DNA of 64,000 nucleotides from positions 3,907,001-3,971,000 of the forward strand of contig NC_089230.1 of NCBI RefSeq assembly GCF_963924675.1. Reading direction: 5' to 3'. Under the pieces are notes generated by a model. The model saw nothing but the letters and a program-made list of their open reading frames with translations. It searched no databases and was not told the origin of the DNA. Numbering within the stretch: position 1 is the stretch's first letter; each line of letters begins with the position of its first letter. The position numbers were made by a program, and so were the translations under genes. Origin of the DNA: Phocoena phocoena (taxonomy: Eukaryota > Chordata > Mammalia > Artiodactyla > Phocoenidae). Below are positions 1 through 10,229 of the stretch, one piece after another.

Positions 1-959
1 CACAAGCACTGAAATTGAGACTGTGATTAAAAATCTTCCAACAAACAAAAGCCCAGGACCAGATGGCTTCACAGGCAAATTCTATCAAACATTTAGAGAA
101 TAGCTAATACCTATCCTTCTCAAACTCTTCAAAAATATAGCAGAGGGAGGAACATTCCCAAATTCATTCTACGAGGCCACCATCACCCTGATACCAAAAC
201 CAGACAAAGATGTCACAAAGGAAGAAAACTACAGGCCAATATCATTGATGAACAGAGATGCAAAAGTCCTCAACAAAATACTAGCAAACAGAATCCAACA
301 GCACATTAAAAGGATCATACACCATGATCAAGTGGGGTTTATCCCAGGAATGCAAGGATTCTTCAATATATGCAAATCAATCAATGTGATAAAACATAAT
401 AACAAATTGAAGAATAAAAAACATATGATAATTTCAATAGATGCAGAAAAAGCTTTCAACAAAATTCAGCACACATTTATGATAAAAACCCTCTAGAAAG
501 TAGGCACAGAGGGAACTTACCTCAACATTATAAAGGCCATATATGACAAACCCACAGCCAACATCATTCTCAGTGGTGAAAAACTGAAACCATTTCCACT
601 AAGATCAGGAACAAGGCAAGGTTGCCCACTCTCACCACTATTATTCAACATAGTTTTGGAAGTTTTAGCCACAGCAATTAGAGTCTAAAAAGAAGTAAAA
701 GGAATATAAATTGGAAAAGAAATAAAACTGTCACTGTTTGCAGATGACATAATACTATATATAGAGAATCCTAATGATAATACCAGAAAACTACTAGAGC
801 TAATCAATGAATTTGGTAAAGTAGCAGGATACAAAATTAATGCACAGAAATCTCTTGCATTCCTATACACTAATGATGAAATATCTGAAAGAGGAATTAA
901 GGAAACACTCCCATTTACCAATGCAACAAAAAGAATAAAATACCTAGGAATAAACCTAC
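1..959 (+). mobile_element. L1 LINE fragment, ORF2 reverse-transcriptase region
   Basis: This is a degraded piece of the L1 retrotransposon second reading frame, which encodes the endonuclease/reverse transcriptase. Reading from base 2, one frame covers nearly the whole segment. It contains the RT signature SPGPDGF near base 50, the RPISL block near 235, the [16 protein letters not shown] block near 615 and the catalytic FADD box at 737-748. Only four nonsense codons interrupt it (near 101, 494, 686 and 707), and I see no frameshift. It starts before the window and stops in the middle of ORF2 at about 959, after the KYLGI block. No 3'UTR or poly(A) follows, and the next sequence is unrelated. 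It is a dead copy. The intact frame suggests it is younger than the other L1M copies here. Confidence 0.93.
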
Positions 960-1150
960 ACCTGATGATGGGAGAATATGTGTTAGCCCCACCTTTAACC
1001 CTGGCTGAGCAGGGAGCCCCAAACCACATGGAGGGCAAACTTCCATCCAACCAGCCCTTTACTCTGTTTGCACAGACCCCTCCCCCCAGCTCTAAAAGCC
1101 TGGCATAAAGAAAGATGTGTTCATGTCCAAGAACTAAACAAAAATGCCTT
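960..1150. other. Unassigned spacer between two L1 blocks
   Basis: This segment has relatively high GC and contains a C-rich run near 1078. It separates the L1 ORF2 fragment from the L1M 5'/ORF1 block. It may be part of the older L1M 5' region, but I cannot align it with confidence. Open frames here (for example 1068-1286) have no recognisable product. Confidence 0.4.
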
Positions 1151-1830
1151 CGTAGCTGCTGTCCTATACAACATATCCATCTCACAACAGAATATCATGA
1201 GGTATGACAGAAGTCAAGGAAATACTCACTCTGAAGAGAAAAAGCAGTCCTTGGATTATCAGAACCAAATGTGGAATTTAAGATAACTATTATTAATATA
1301 TTACAGCCATTAACGGAAAAAGTAGACAGTATGCAAGAAGGGACAGATAATTTCAGGTGACTCGCAACTGTAAAAAATAATCACATGAAAATGTTATAAA
1401 TGAAAAAAAAGCAGCAGAGATGAAGAATTCTTTTGTCAATCTCAATGCAGACTCTACAAATCTAAATAAAGAACAATGATCTTATACATAAGTCAATAGA
1501 AATTACCCAAACTAAAACATACAGAGAAAAAAAGAATTAAAGAACAGAGCAGAGAGTTCTAAACCTACTGAAAATTTTCAGGAGGCCTAATATATGTATA
1601 ATTGGAATTCCAGAAGAGAGAATAGGCATAAACAAGTATTAGAAGAAATAACAGACAAGGACTTGCAAAATTGTTTACAGACACAAAACCAGATAGCCAA
1701 GAACACCAGCTGGAAAAATACCACACAAACAAAAAAAACCGAACAAAACCAAACAAAAGTTAAAAATAAACAAAAACCCAAACTCCAAACTAAACAATGG
1801 AAAAGCTAAAGTAGCTATATTAATTTCCAA
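1150..1830 (+). mobile_element. L1M/HAL1-like 5' or ORF1 region, sense
   Basis: This block resembles the ORF1-side region of old mammalian L1M/HAL1 elements. A stretch at about 1270-1340 (a 'taactattattaatatatt' run, then 'aaaaagtagacagtatgcaag') is homologous to 9250-9340 on the same strand and to about 31050-31130 on the opposite strand. A further shared part is the 'ggaattccagaagag' region near 1605, which parallels about 9585. The frame is destroyed by many stops and A-rich indels. The coding strand is +. Confidence 0.6.
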
Positions 1831-2115
1831 TGAAAATGTTTACAGAATGAGTAATATTTTCAGGGGTAAAGACATACATTTTATAATGATAAATAGGCCA
1901 ACTATCCAAGATGCCATAACAATTATATAACAAATACATATATTGGTAATTTAGACAGCATTTTTATGTAATGCTTGCATAGAGCACACGTGTTTGAGTG
2001 CACATGTTGCACTCAACTCAAGCATTCTCTCATCTCTGTTCCTCAGTGTCTCTATCACTGTCATCACCAAGTTGCTGTTATCTACATCAAACTGTTATGT
2101 AAATATTTTCAACTT
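1831..2115. other. Unassigned AT-rich sequence
   Basis: I see no recognisable gene or repeat. A short 'gcacacgtgtttgagtgcacatgttgcactcaactcaag' area near 1984-2024 contains small overlapping inverted repeats (TTGAGTGCA / TGCACTCAA). It is too short to interpret. Confidence 0.3.
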
Positions 2116-2810
2116 TATTAATTTATAAGCTACAAATTTTCTTTAGTTATTTATTCATGGTTAATTCCCATATATCTCAAAATATCTTCCAATTCTTCCT
2201 GGGGTATTTTGCTCTGTTTTTAGAGAGGGTGTTTTTATTTCATGCTAATATCTAAATGATATTTAACTGGATATAAAATTCTAGTTTGCTTCACACAATA
2301 GGTTTCCTTCATCTCTTTGAAAGTACCATTTAATTGTCTTTCTTTAATTACTATTTCTAGCGAGAAGGCTAATAAGACTTCCTTTTCAGGTGTTCAATTG
2401 TTGAAACCTTGAAAGCCTTGACATTCTTGTCTTTGATGTTTCAAAATTTCATTCTCATTGGTCTAGTGTGGATTTTTAAAAATTAAAAAATTTTTTTTTG
2501 GCAGTATGCAGGCCTCTCACTGTTGTGGCCTCTCCCGCTGCGGAGCACAGGCTCCGGAGGCGCAAGCTCAGCGGCCATGGCTCATGGGCCCAGCCGCTCC
2601 GCAACATGTGGGATCTTCCTGGACCGGGGCACGAACCCGTGTCCCCTGCATCGGCAGGCGGACTCTCAACCACTGCACCACCAGGGAAGCCCTAGTGTGG
2701 ATTTTAAAAATCTGTATCTCCTATACAGCTCTCTGTGCCCTCCTGTAATCTGTGGATTTTCATCTCTCTTTCATTGGGGTTTGATAAACTTTCTCATTTA
2801 TCCCTTGTAC
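2115..2810 (-). mobile_element. L1M/HAL1-like fragment, antisense, split by a SINE
   Basis: T-rich sequence of the kind seen in the antisense of old L1M/HAL1 ORF1 regions, such as 'ggatataaaattctag' near 2270 and the 'tctttgaaagtaccatttaattg' area near 2317. A SINE at about 2491-2692 interrupts it, and the L1M match resumes after the duplicated target. Boundaries are approximate and the family assignment rests on recalled consensus patterns. Confidence 0.5.
2484..2692 (-). mobile_element. CHR-type tRNA-derived SINE (short, cetacean type), antisense
   Basis: A Pol III-transcribed, non-coding retroposon moved by L1 machinery. On the + strand it reads poly(T) (2491-2499), the SINE body in reverse, and 'caccagggaagcc' at the RNA 5' end. 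The reverse-complement B box (ggttcgtgcc) lies near 2629-2638. Target-site duplication: 'tagtgtggatttttaaaaat' at 2464-2483 against 2693-2711, differing by one T. It sits inside an older antisense L1M fragment, so it is the later insertion. Confidence 0.95.
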
Positions 2811-2811
2811 T

Positions 2812-3262
2812 AGTATCCTATTGCTGCTGTAACACATAACAGCAAACACAGTGGCTTCAAACACAGGCACACACACATACACAGACTTATTCTCTTACAG
2901 TTCTGGAGGGCAGAGTCTAAAATCAAGGTGCTACAAGTACTGTGTTCCCTCTTGAGACTTCAGGGCTTTTCCAACTTCATTCCTTGGTGTGTGGTTCCTT
3001 CTCCACCTAACTCCAACCTCTTGTTTTCATCATCACACCTACTGCTCTATACCCAGACCTCCTCAGCTTCCTTCTTGTAAGGGCGTATGTGATTACATTT
3101 AGGGCATAGCCAGATAATCCAGGGTCATGACCCCATCTCAGGATCTTTAGTTTAATCACGTCTTGTGAGTGAGTCTTGTCTGCCATGGAGGGTCACATCT
3201 CAGGTTCTGGGGATTTGGACACAGCTACCTTTTGAGGGACAGTTATTCAGCCTCAACATCAC
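2812..3262 (-). mobile_element. MLT1-type (ERVL-MaLR) LTR, antisense
   Basis: The arrangement is that of an antisense MLT1 LTR: 'tatcctattgctgctgtaac' at the left edge, 'cttacagttctggagg' near 2895, 'gtgattaca' near 3089, 'gataatccaggg' near 3113, and 'ggttctggggatttggaca' near 3203 close to the 5' end of the LTR. No internal retroviral region is seen, so it is a solo or fragmentary LTR. A CA-rich patch (2861-2883) was inserted or expanded inside it. The exact MLT1 subfamily is not determined. Confidence 0.75.
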
Positions 3263-3690
3263 TACTTTGAATAGTCGCTCCTCTTAGGTCTTGTTTGTTA
3301 TTTTTCCTCTACTTCTATGACACATTTTGCTAACGCTTCTCTGTTTATCCATATCTTTAAACCCAAAGTATTGGCATCCAAAAACCACTAGGTTTCTCTT
3401 ACATCCTATCCTCCCAGTCTCAGGAAAATCTCTTTTTTTCTCCTCCACCTGCTTTCTAAGGAGTCCCTGAGCTCTTCTCTCAGGGATACACAGAATCATC
3501 TCTTTAAGGGGCTTGGATTTTACAGAAAGAATAAGGAAAGAAGGAAGGAAGGAAGGGAGGAAGAAAGCCTTGCTTCCATCTACACTGTCTTTCCTTCTTG
3601 CCATAAATATTCCCTGGGAAAGAAGCATATTGTCTGACCATCTGCTTGAAATGGAGGGAAGGAAAATAGGGAGAAAACACACAAACAACT
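3263..3690. other. Unassigned, with GGAA-rich simple repeat
   Basis: No gene is recognised. A purine tract of GGAA/GAAG units runs from about 3534 to 3567. The 134-codon antisense frame here (3284-3688) owes its Pro-Ser-Phe-Leu repeats to that tract and is not a credible protein. Confidence 0.4.
3534..3567 (+). repeat. (GGAA)n-like purine simple repeat
   Basis: Imperfect tandem GGAA units (aaggaaggaaggaagggagg). Low-complexity microsatellite. Confidence 0.85.
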
Positions 3691-3845
3691 CACTGCAGTT
3701 GGAAGTAAAAGAGCTGAGTTTAAATCTAGGTTTGGAGCTTAATGTGTAAAGCAGAGATGGTGATGCCTACCTCACAAGGCTGTTAAAAAATAATCATTGA
3801 ACCTGAAAGTGCCATGCAAATATATGCTGTTATTGTTTTATACTG
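3690..3845 (+). mobile_element. MIR SINE fragment, sense
   Basis: Old tRNA-derived mammalian-wide SINE. The recognisable parts are 'gagtttaaatctaggtttgg' (degenerate B-box area) and 'atggtgatgcctacctcacaaggctgtt', matching the MIR core. It is strongly diverged. Confidence 0.5.
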
Positions 3846-4720
3846 TTAGGGACAGAACAATGATTCCGTTCCTCATTCATTTTTGTTGTCTTTTTTTTTT
3901 TTTCTGGTTGTCTTTGACTCGTGATAAAGACAACTGTGGCTGAGTGAGTGGAAAATATATTTGTTCTTTTAAAATTGAGGGAAATACGGTTCAAAAGCCA
4001 TTTTTTAATTTTCAGGAAATAGCAGTGGATTGACCTCCACTAGATTATTTTGCTGCAAAGCTATGTGAGACTAACCTCAAGGAGGCAATTGATTTTCTCA
4101 TAGTTCCTTATGAAGCTTGTTAGGCAGGTTTCACAGTAGAGTCCATTACTGCATGGAGAGCCATTGGTCCTTTTTATGACTGGCAATATAAAAGGTTCAT
4201 TAGCTTCCTGCACTTACACCATTCAGAGAGCCAGGGCCCAGAGACCAGGGCAGGCACTGGGCAGAGACTTTTTTCTTTCTGCTTAGTAGCACATTTTAAT
4301 GGACAGTAAATCACCACCTTCACTTGTCTGCCAAGGAATCCTTTGCCAAGGAGCAAACACACACACAGAGGACATTAGTGACCTGTTCATTCCCTCCTTG
4401 GTGTGGTTATTAAACTTTCACAGTGGCAAAGGCAAGAGACGTTTAAAGAGATGTGGAGGTCATCTATCTTCCCTCCCCCACTTCATGGACATATAGCACG
4501 AACTGTTCAGTGAAATTTTGCTCATTGATTTAGTGTAAATATTTTCCAACTTAAGTGTACATGTTTCTTATATTTTAAACTAGATTTTCCTAAATAAAAG
4601 AAAACTGGGGAGATATATATATACACACACACATATATATTATATAGAAGCATTACTAGGAAGAAAAATTTAAGAGCTAAGAAGCTCTTTTTCTTCTTAA
4701 CTTGCCAACCAAATATTTGG
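3846..4720. other. Unassigned sequence with short AT/CA repeat
   Basis: I see no gene or clear repeat family. There is a T-run near 3891-3904, and a (TA)n/(CA)n composite microsatellite at 4613-4647. The small open frames at 4174-4362 and 4299-4496 lack recognisable domains. Confidence 0.4.
4613..4647 (+). repeat. (TA)n(CA)n composite microsatellite
   Basis: Alternating TA, then ACACAC, then TATATA. Confidence 0.85.
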
Positions 4721-4729
4721 GGGAAGTAC

Positions 4730-4794
4730 TTTTTTTTTTTACATCTTTATTGGAGTATAATTGTTTTACAATATTGTGTTATTTTATGCTGCAT
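4730..4794 (-). mobile_element. Very short 5'-truncated L1 3' end, antisense
   Basis: Starts with poly(T), then 'ttattggagtataattg' and 'ttttacaatattgtgtta', the antisense of the 3' end of cetartiodactyl L1s. It is flanked by 'ggaagtac' at 4722-4729 and 4795-4802, a short TSD. Only about 65 bp was inserted. Confidence 0.75.
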
Positions 4795-5115
4795 GGAAGT
4801 ACAGTTTAAATTCACTAGTGACATAGAACTCTGGTCTTCCTAAATAAGAAAGTTCACAAAACACTCAGATAGATTTCAGATGGCCTGAAAATCCCAGGGA
4901 CTTTGATTCCTTAACTGTTGCACTGCAGTTCAACATTTGATTCACTTTTAAAATTTAATATATAAGAAATATAAGAAATAAGAAATAAATATATATTCCT
5001 TGGAAAAAATAAAACATGCAGGGTAATAAGAAACTATAAAATTGTCTAAACTATACTGTGTAGACTTTTAAACATTTCTATGCCTATACTTACTTGTATA
5101 TAGAAGTTTTGTTTA

Positions 5116-5380
5116 AGGACTTCCCTGGTGGTGCAGTGGTTAAGAATCCACCTGCCAGTGCAGGGGACACGGGTTCTGAGCCCTGGTCCAGGAAGATCCC
5201 ACATACCACAGAGCAACTAAGCCAGTGAGCCACAACTACTGAGCGCGTGTGCCACAACTACTGAAGCCCACACCCTTAGAGCCTATGCTCTACAACAAGA
5301 GAAGCCACTGCAAGGAGAAGCCCACACATGGCAACAAAGACCCAATGCATCCAAAAATAAATAAATAAATTTATTTTAAA
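5116..5380 (+). mobile_element. CHR-1-type tRNA-derived SINE, sense
   Basis: Sense copy starting 'ggacttccctggtggtgcag' with a degenerate B box near 5171 (gggttctgagccc). It has the duplicated 'gccacaactactgag' modules and an AATA-rich tail (5353-5379). TSD 'aagttttgttta' is at 5104-5115 and 5381-5392. Compared with the copy at 25929 it lacks the 'gaagagtagcccccgctcgcc' section near the tail, so it has an internal deletion. Confidence 0.95.
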
Positions 5381-5392
5381 AAGTTTTGTTTA

Positions 5393-5634
5393 TTGTTCCA
5401 TGTATACCAGCATTTCTGATTAATGAATTTAATCTAATCATCATTCTTAATGTGCATTATTATATAAAATTATTATATATAAATATAAATTTTATATATA
5501 AATTACATTAATTCACATGAAATTTTAATAAATGTCCTGTTATGTTCAGCTTAATTTTTTCCATCTCCTCTTCCTTTTCTTCTTCCATATAATTTTGCTA
5601 TTTTAAATATGAGTAGAGTAAACATCCATAAAGA
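5393..5634. other. AT-rich spacer
   Basis: AT-rich low-complexity sequence, most extreme at 5455-5515 (runs of tatata/aaatt). No gene. Confidence 0.5.
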
Positions 5635-5860
5635 AGGCATTATGGTGGAGTATGCAAGCATACGATGTGTGTAGACTGGGTTTGATTCCCGGCTTCATTC
5701 TGTAGATAGCTGTGAGAACTTGGACATGTTTCAAAACTGCTCTGAGCCTTTAAGTTTCTTCATGTGCAAACGGGGATAATACCCACAGGACTTTGTGACA
5801 ATGAACTTAAATACAACTTGTGAGGTGTTTAGCACTGCTCTTCTAATGCAGTAAAAGTAT
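5635..5860 (+). mobile_element. MIR SINE, sense
   Basis: Degraded but recognisable: 'gggtttgattccc' B box near 5679, 'gagaacttggacatgttt', 'ctgagcctttaagtttcttcatgtg', 'ggggataatacccacagga', then the descending 3' part. Nearly the full MIR length. Confidence 0.78.
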
Positions 5861-5899
5861 TGTAAGTGGTAGCCATTATGCATTAATTCAATGCATAAT

Positions 5900-6460
5900 T
5901 GGCCGTTTCTCTTACTACTTCTTTGGAATAAATCCTTAGAAGTAGAACTGCTGCTTTCCTAGTAGGATTCTTACTTTCGAAAATCGTTTGATGTACACTT
6001 AAGTGGTCTGCCAGAAAGCCTGTGCCAATTTGCACCCTAAACAGTGTGCTTACATGTAAATTTTCACTTATTCCCACAAATATTAGGTATTTTCATTGAT
6101 TAAAACATTTAGTAAAAGATTGTCCCATTATTAATTTCCATTTCTTTGGTTGCTAGTGAGATTGCATTTTTTAACAACACTTATGTGTGTTCTCAGCATC
6201 TGTATTTCTTCTTTAGTGGTTTGTTTATTCATGAATCAGCCTGTTTTTCTAGTGATAACAATTCCTGTAAGTAGTAAGAATTGTAACCCTTTTTGTGACA
6301 TAAGTTGTCATTTTCTTTTTCAAATTTTCGTTTACTTTTCATCCTTACTTATGTTTGTTTTTTCAGGGCTATACAGGTTTTTCAATTATTTACGTTATCA
6401 AATTTCTTAGTCTTCCTAAGATTTCTGCCTTTGGGGTCATAGTTGGAAAGTATTTCTCCA
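5900..6460 (-). mobile_element. L1M 3' region, antisense
   Basis: The sequence follows the antisense L1M 3' region: 'ataaatccttagaagtagaactgctg' near 5929, 'gccaatttgcaccct' near 6023, 'ttggttgctagtgagattgc' near 6146, 'tgtatttcttctttagtggt' near 6200. Small open frames on either strand here are by-products. Confidence 0.68.
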
Positions 6461-7655
6461 TCCTCTAGTTGAAATCAGAATGCCCTCAGATTTGCTGGGT
6501 TGTTGCTTTGTTTTTATTTAGAATTGCCAGGGAACACCTGCTTTTGTGAGAAGATTCCAAAAATGTTATACACTTAAACCAACTGTGCTAAATATTGATG
6601 TGGGTCACCAAAGGTTGGAGTGGTTTTAGGGGTCAAGAATTAGTGAGAAAATGCCCAAATATCAGTGTGAATTATTGTGATTGTGACTTTTACACAGAGG
6701 CCAATGATCTCCATTATGGATGATGTTAACGCAAACATTTCCTAGAATCTGGTTGCATATATTCCATACCAGATTTTACCTAGCTGTTAATAGAACAAAA
6801 AGAGCAGGAACATTTCTTTAACCCCAAGATTATATAAATATTAATCTATATTATCTTCTAAAATGTGATTTTTAGTATACAATTCAATCTTTAATCATAC
6901 AAATATATGTCGTGATAAAGCTAACAAGAAAAATCTATAATTTTATACATTTTTAGTTGGCTAATTGGATCAAAATGCATTTTAAAAATATTAACCATTT
7001 ATCATTGATTGAGATAGCATCTACTCGCCGTTTTGTTGAATATTAAATTTTGCTTTTGTAATTGGACTTAGTGTTATTAGTTAGATATTATTTTAAATTA
7101 GGTGGTCCTTAAATAAAGGAAAATACAATATTTTCCTTAGGTCAGTACTTTCTAACTTAAACTCCTCCACATATTTCAACATTTTGCTTTTTTCCTGCAA
7201 AATGTTGTTTAATTTTATGAAACTATGGATTTATGACTCCATGACTATGGAAAAACAACTTGTCTTTCTACTACAGTAGCTTGTGGAGCAATGTTAAAAC
7301 ATTAGCACAAATAGCCACAAGGCACATTCAATTGCAAAATTATGTTAGGAAAAGTGCATTCATGTCTCCAGTTCTCTACCTCCCTTCCCCCTCCTCTCTC
7401 TTTATACAGAACTGATATGATTACAGTATAGGACTCTGTAACTTCATATTCATAGTAATTACCAGGCACTGTTCCTCAGCCACTATGGTCATATTGTTGT
7501 TATACCTGGGACCACCTGATATATATTTTTAGGATGAGTCTCACCTCCGTTTCAAGGATTAATTTTAACCATATGTGGAAGACATTTATTATATCTAGCC
7601 CAACAGCATACAAGTTACTTTGAGTGGAACTGTGCCTATTTACCCAATTCTGAGA
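6461..7655. other. Unassigned AT-rich sequence
   Basis: I see no gene, exon-like open frame or confident repeat. Base composition is strongly AT-rich, with scattered A- and T-runs. Confidence 0.4.
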
Positions 7656-8030
7656 ATTTCACTTCTACTTTCTTCAGCTGACTTAGAAATTTTCCTGATC
7701 ACTAAGTGCTTCTATGATTTGGCTCTACCTCATTATAAGTAAATGCTTTCCTTCTTACTACTACCCTTCTCCCCTCCCCAGACTAAATTCTGTACCAGAA
7801 CCTAACCCAGCATAGGGTCCTCTGGCCAGACTTCCCTGATGCTATTGGTAGAGTCATCTGCTGCCTAACATTTATTCACTAAATATTAAATTATGTTGGA
7901 ATCTTTGACACTGAGCTGGCTCCCATTACTATTTAGTTGGACTCTTTGGATAGCTGTGTTCTCAATATGACCTAGTTCCTTTCTCTTCAACTTGTGTTGT
8001 ACATCAATAAATACCTCTAGTCCTTTGCTT
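7656..8030 (+). mobile_element. Possible L2 LINE fragment, sense
   Basis: 'gatttggctctacctca' near 7718, the pyrimidine-rich stretch that follows, and 'ccagacttccctgatgc' near 7827 resemble the L2 3' portion. Divergence is high, so this is a low-confidence call. Confidence 0.3.
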
Positions 8031-8137
8031 TTGTCCCTCCTGATCTTTCTTGTCCTGCCATAGTTAACATTGTTCTGCCTGATTTTACATTATGATATGT
8101 CCATTTTTAACACTGCATCTTTAAATCTGGTTTTCAG

Positions 8138-8334
8138 TTTTTTTTTTTTTTTTTTTTGCGGTACGTGGGCCTCTCACTGTTGTGGCCTCTCCCGTTGCGG
8201 AGCACAGGCTCCGGATGCGCAGGCTCAGCGGCCATGGCGCACGTGACATGTGGGATCTTCCCGGACCAGGGCATGAACCCGTGTCCCCTGCATTGGCAGG
8301 CGGACTCTCAACCACTGCGCCACCAGGGAAGCCC
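8138..8334 (-). mobile_element. CHR-type SINE (short, cetacean type), antisense, internally deleted
   Basis: Poly(T) at 8138-8157, then the reversed SINE body from 'gcggtacgtgggcc' to 'caccagggaagccc'. TSD 'tggttttcag' at 8128-8137 against 'tagttttcag' at 8335-8344 (one mismatch). Relative to the copy at 24398 it lacks about 18 bp between 'ggccatggc' and 'catgtgggatc' (near 8230-8250). Confidence 0.95.
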
Positions 8335-8344
8335 TAGTTTTCAG

Positions 8345-8585
8345 ATTTTTAGATAATTTTTAATTTCCCCCAATACAGACTAATATAATAATAATAAAAT
8401 TGCATTCCTACTGTCAGAAGGAAAGGTAAAATCTTTTAGGTAGTCTCAGAAAGTGAAGTTAGTGATATTATGGTATGTATTCCTTTGTGATAGCATTACC
8501 TATTGAATTTAGAATGGGCTGCAGAGCATGATAAAATTAGAGCTAATTTCTAGATTAAAAGTGGGATTACCTAGAACTTTTTCTT
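8345..8585. other. Unassigned spacer
   Basis: No recognisable feature apart from a short (ATA)n run near 8384-8396. Confidence 0.4.
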
Positions 8586-10200
8586 TCATCTCTGACATGT
8601 AAAGAGCTTAAAAGTTGTCACTCTTATCCTTATAAAATGAAAAATCTGAACAAACTGAATATCAAGTACTTTTCTTGGATTCCTCAGAGAACTGACGTCA
8701 CAAGACAAAGTACCACCCCAAAATCCAGAGAGATAGGAAAATCCAGAGAGCTATAGCTGAAATATACTTACTTATCTGGAGCAGAAGGCTCTGGAGATTT
8801 GAAGTCATAGAATATTTAAGGGGGGTTGGAACTAAGAAACACTCCTGGAGTTCACAGCCCAGAGACACAAACCCAGTGAGAATCTGAGATTTATTCATAA
8901 TATTATGAAATGTTTCTCCTCTCCCACATGCTATTACCACACCAACAGAGATCCAGTTACAGCTGAAAGAGCTGCAAGGTGCAGACTGTCTCTGAGGAGA
9001 AGTATTTAGGGAACCTCCAAATTAACAAGGAGACAAAAGCAGGGACACCAGAGGAATTTGAGGCCTTTGGCACCTACAACTGCAGCAAAGATGAAATAGC
9101 CAAACTCCCAGCCATAACACAAAACTTCACCCTAATGTCCATTTACATCAGATCCTATTATCTGGTACATTGTGGCTGAATTTCAATGAAAAATTACAAA
9201 AGGTAAGGAGATATACATTTAAGAGACAAAACACACACCAGAAGCACACACAGATATTGGAATTATTAGATAAAAAATTTAAAATAACTACTATGATTAA
9301 TACATTAAGGGCTCTAATGGAAAAAGCAGACAACATGTAAGAATAACTGAGTAATATTAGCAGAAAGGCAGTCTAAGGAAAAAATCAAAAGTAAACGTTA
9401 GAAAGAAAAAGTAAAAGATGGGCTCATAAGTAGATTGGTTATGGCTGAGAGAAGAATTAGTGAATTTGAAGATAAGTCAATAACAATTTTTCAAGCAATA
9501 ATGCAAATAGAGAAAATTAAAAAAAAAAAAAAAAGAACAGAATATCTCCAAATCTGTGGGACAACTTCAAAGTGTATAACTGGTATACCAGAAGAAGAAG
9601 GGAGAACAGAGTAGAAAAAACTCTTTGAAGTAATGATGGACAAACTTTTTGCAAAATTAATAACAGACAACAAGCTATAGAACAAGGAAACTGAGAGAAC
9701 AACACATAGGATAAAAATTTAATAAATTATACCTAGGCATAGCATATTCAAACTTCAGAAAACCAAAGACAAGGAAACAATATTTAAAAAGCCAGGGAAA
9801 ATAAAACACCTTAAATACAAAAGAAAAAGAGTTGTCATCAGAAACTGAACAAGCAAGAAGAGACTGGAGTAAAGTATTTAGAATGTTGAAAGAACCCCTC
9901 ACCAACTCTCAATTATCTATCCAGCAAAAATTTTCTTCAGAAGTGAGAGAGAAATAAAGACTTTCTTAGATAAAAAATTTTTGAAAGAGTTCATCACCAG
10001 AGGACCTACAATGAAAGAAATGTTAAAATAATATTTTCAGGGAGAAGGAAAATAATTTCGATCATACACTTGGCTCTACATAAGGAAAGGAAAAGCATCA
10101 GGGTAGGAATAAGTAGCAGTAAAAATCTTTTATTTTTCTTATTCTTAATGATCTAATTCTAATGATCCCAAACTGTTTGTTTAAGGTAATAATAGTAACA
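8586..10200 (+). mobile_element. L1M/HAL1-like 5'UTR-ORF1 block, sense
   Basis: The 5' half of an old L1M/HAL1-type element. Markers in order: 'ctgaacaaactgaatatcaa' near 8647; the 'aatttcaatgaaaaattaca' area near 9180; 'ggaattattagataaaaaat' near 9260; 'attaagggctctaatggaaa' near 9304; 'ttatctatccagcaaaaat' near 9913; and 'aataatagtaacaatttattgggtgatta' near 10180. The same blocks occur in reverse at about 29.9-32.0 kb. All frames carry many stops. A perfect TGACGTCA at 8693-8700 falls inside this block. Confidence 0.75.
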
Positions 10201-10229
10201 ATTTATTGGGTGATTATATTATACAAAGT

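Noticed and set aside
685..1185. 166-codon open frame on the minus strand
   Set aside because: It runs antisense through the L1 ORF2 fragment and into spacer. No domain is visible.
3284..3688. 134-codon minus-strand frame with Pro-Ser-Phe-Leu repeats
   Set aside because: The repeats come from the GGAA microsatellite. There is no other sign of coding.
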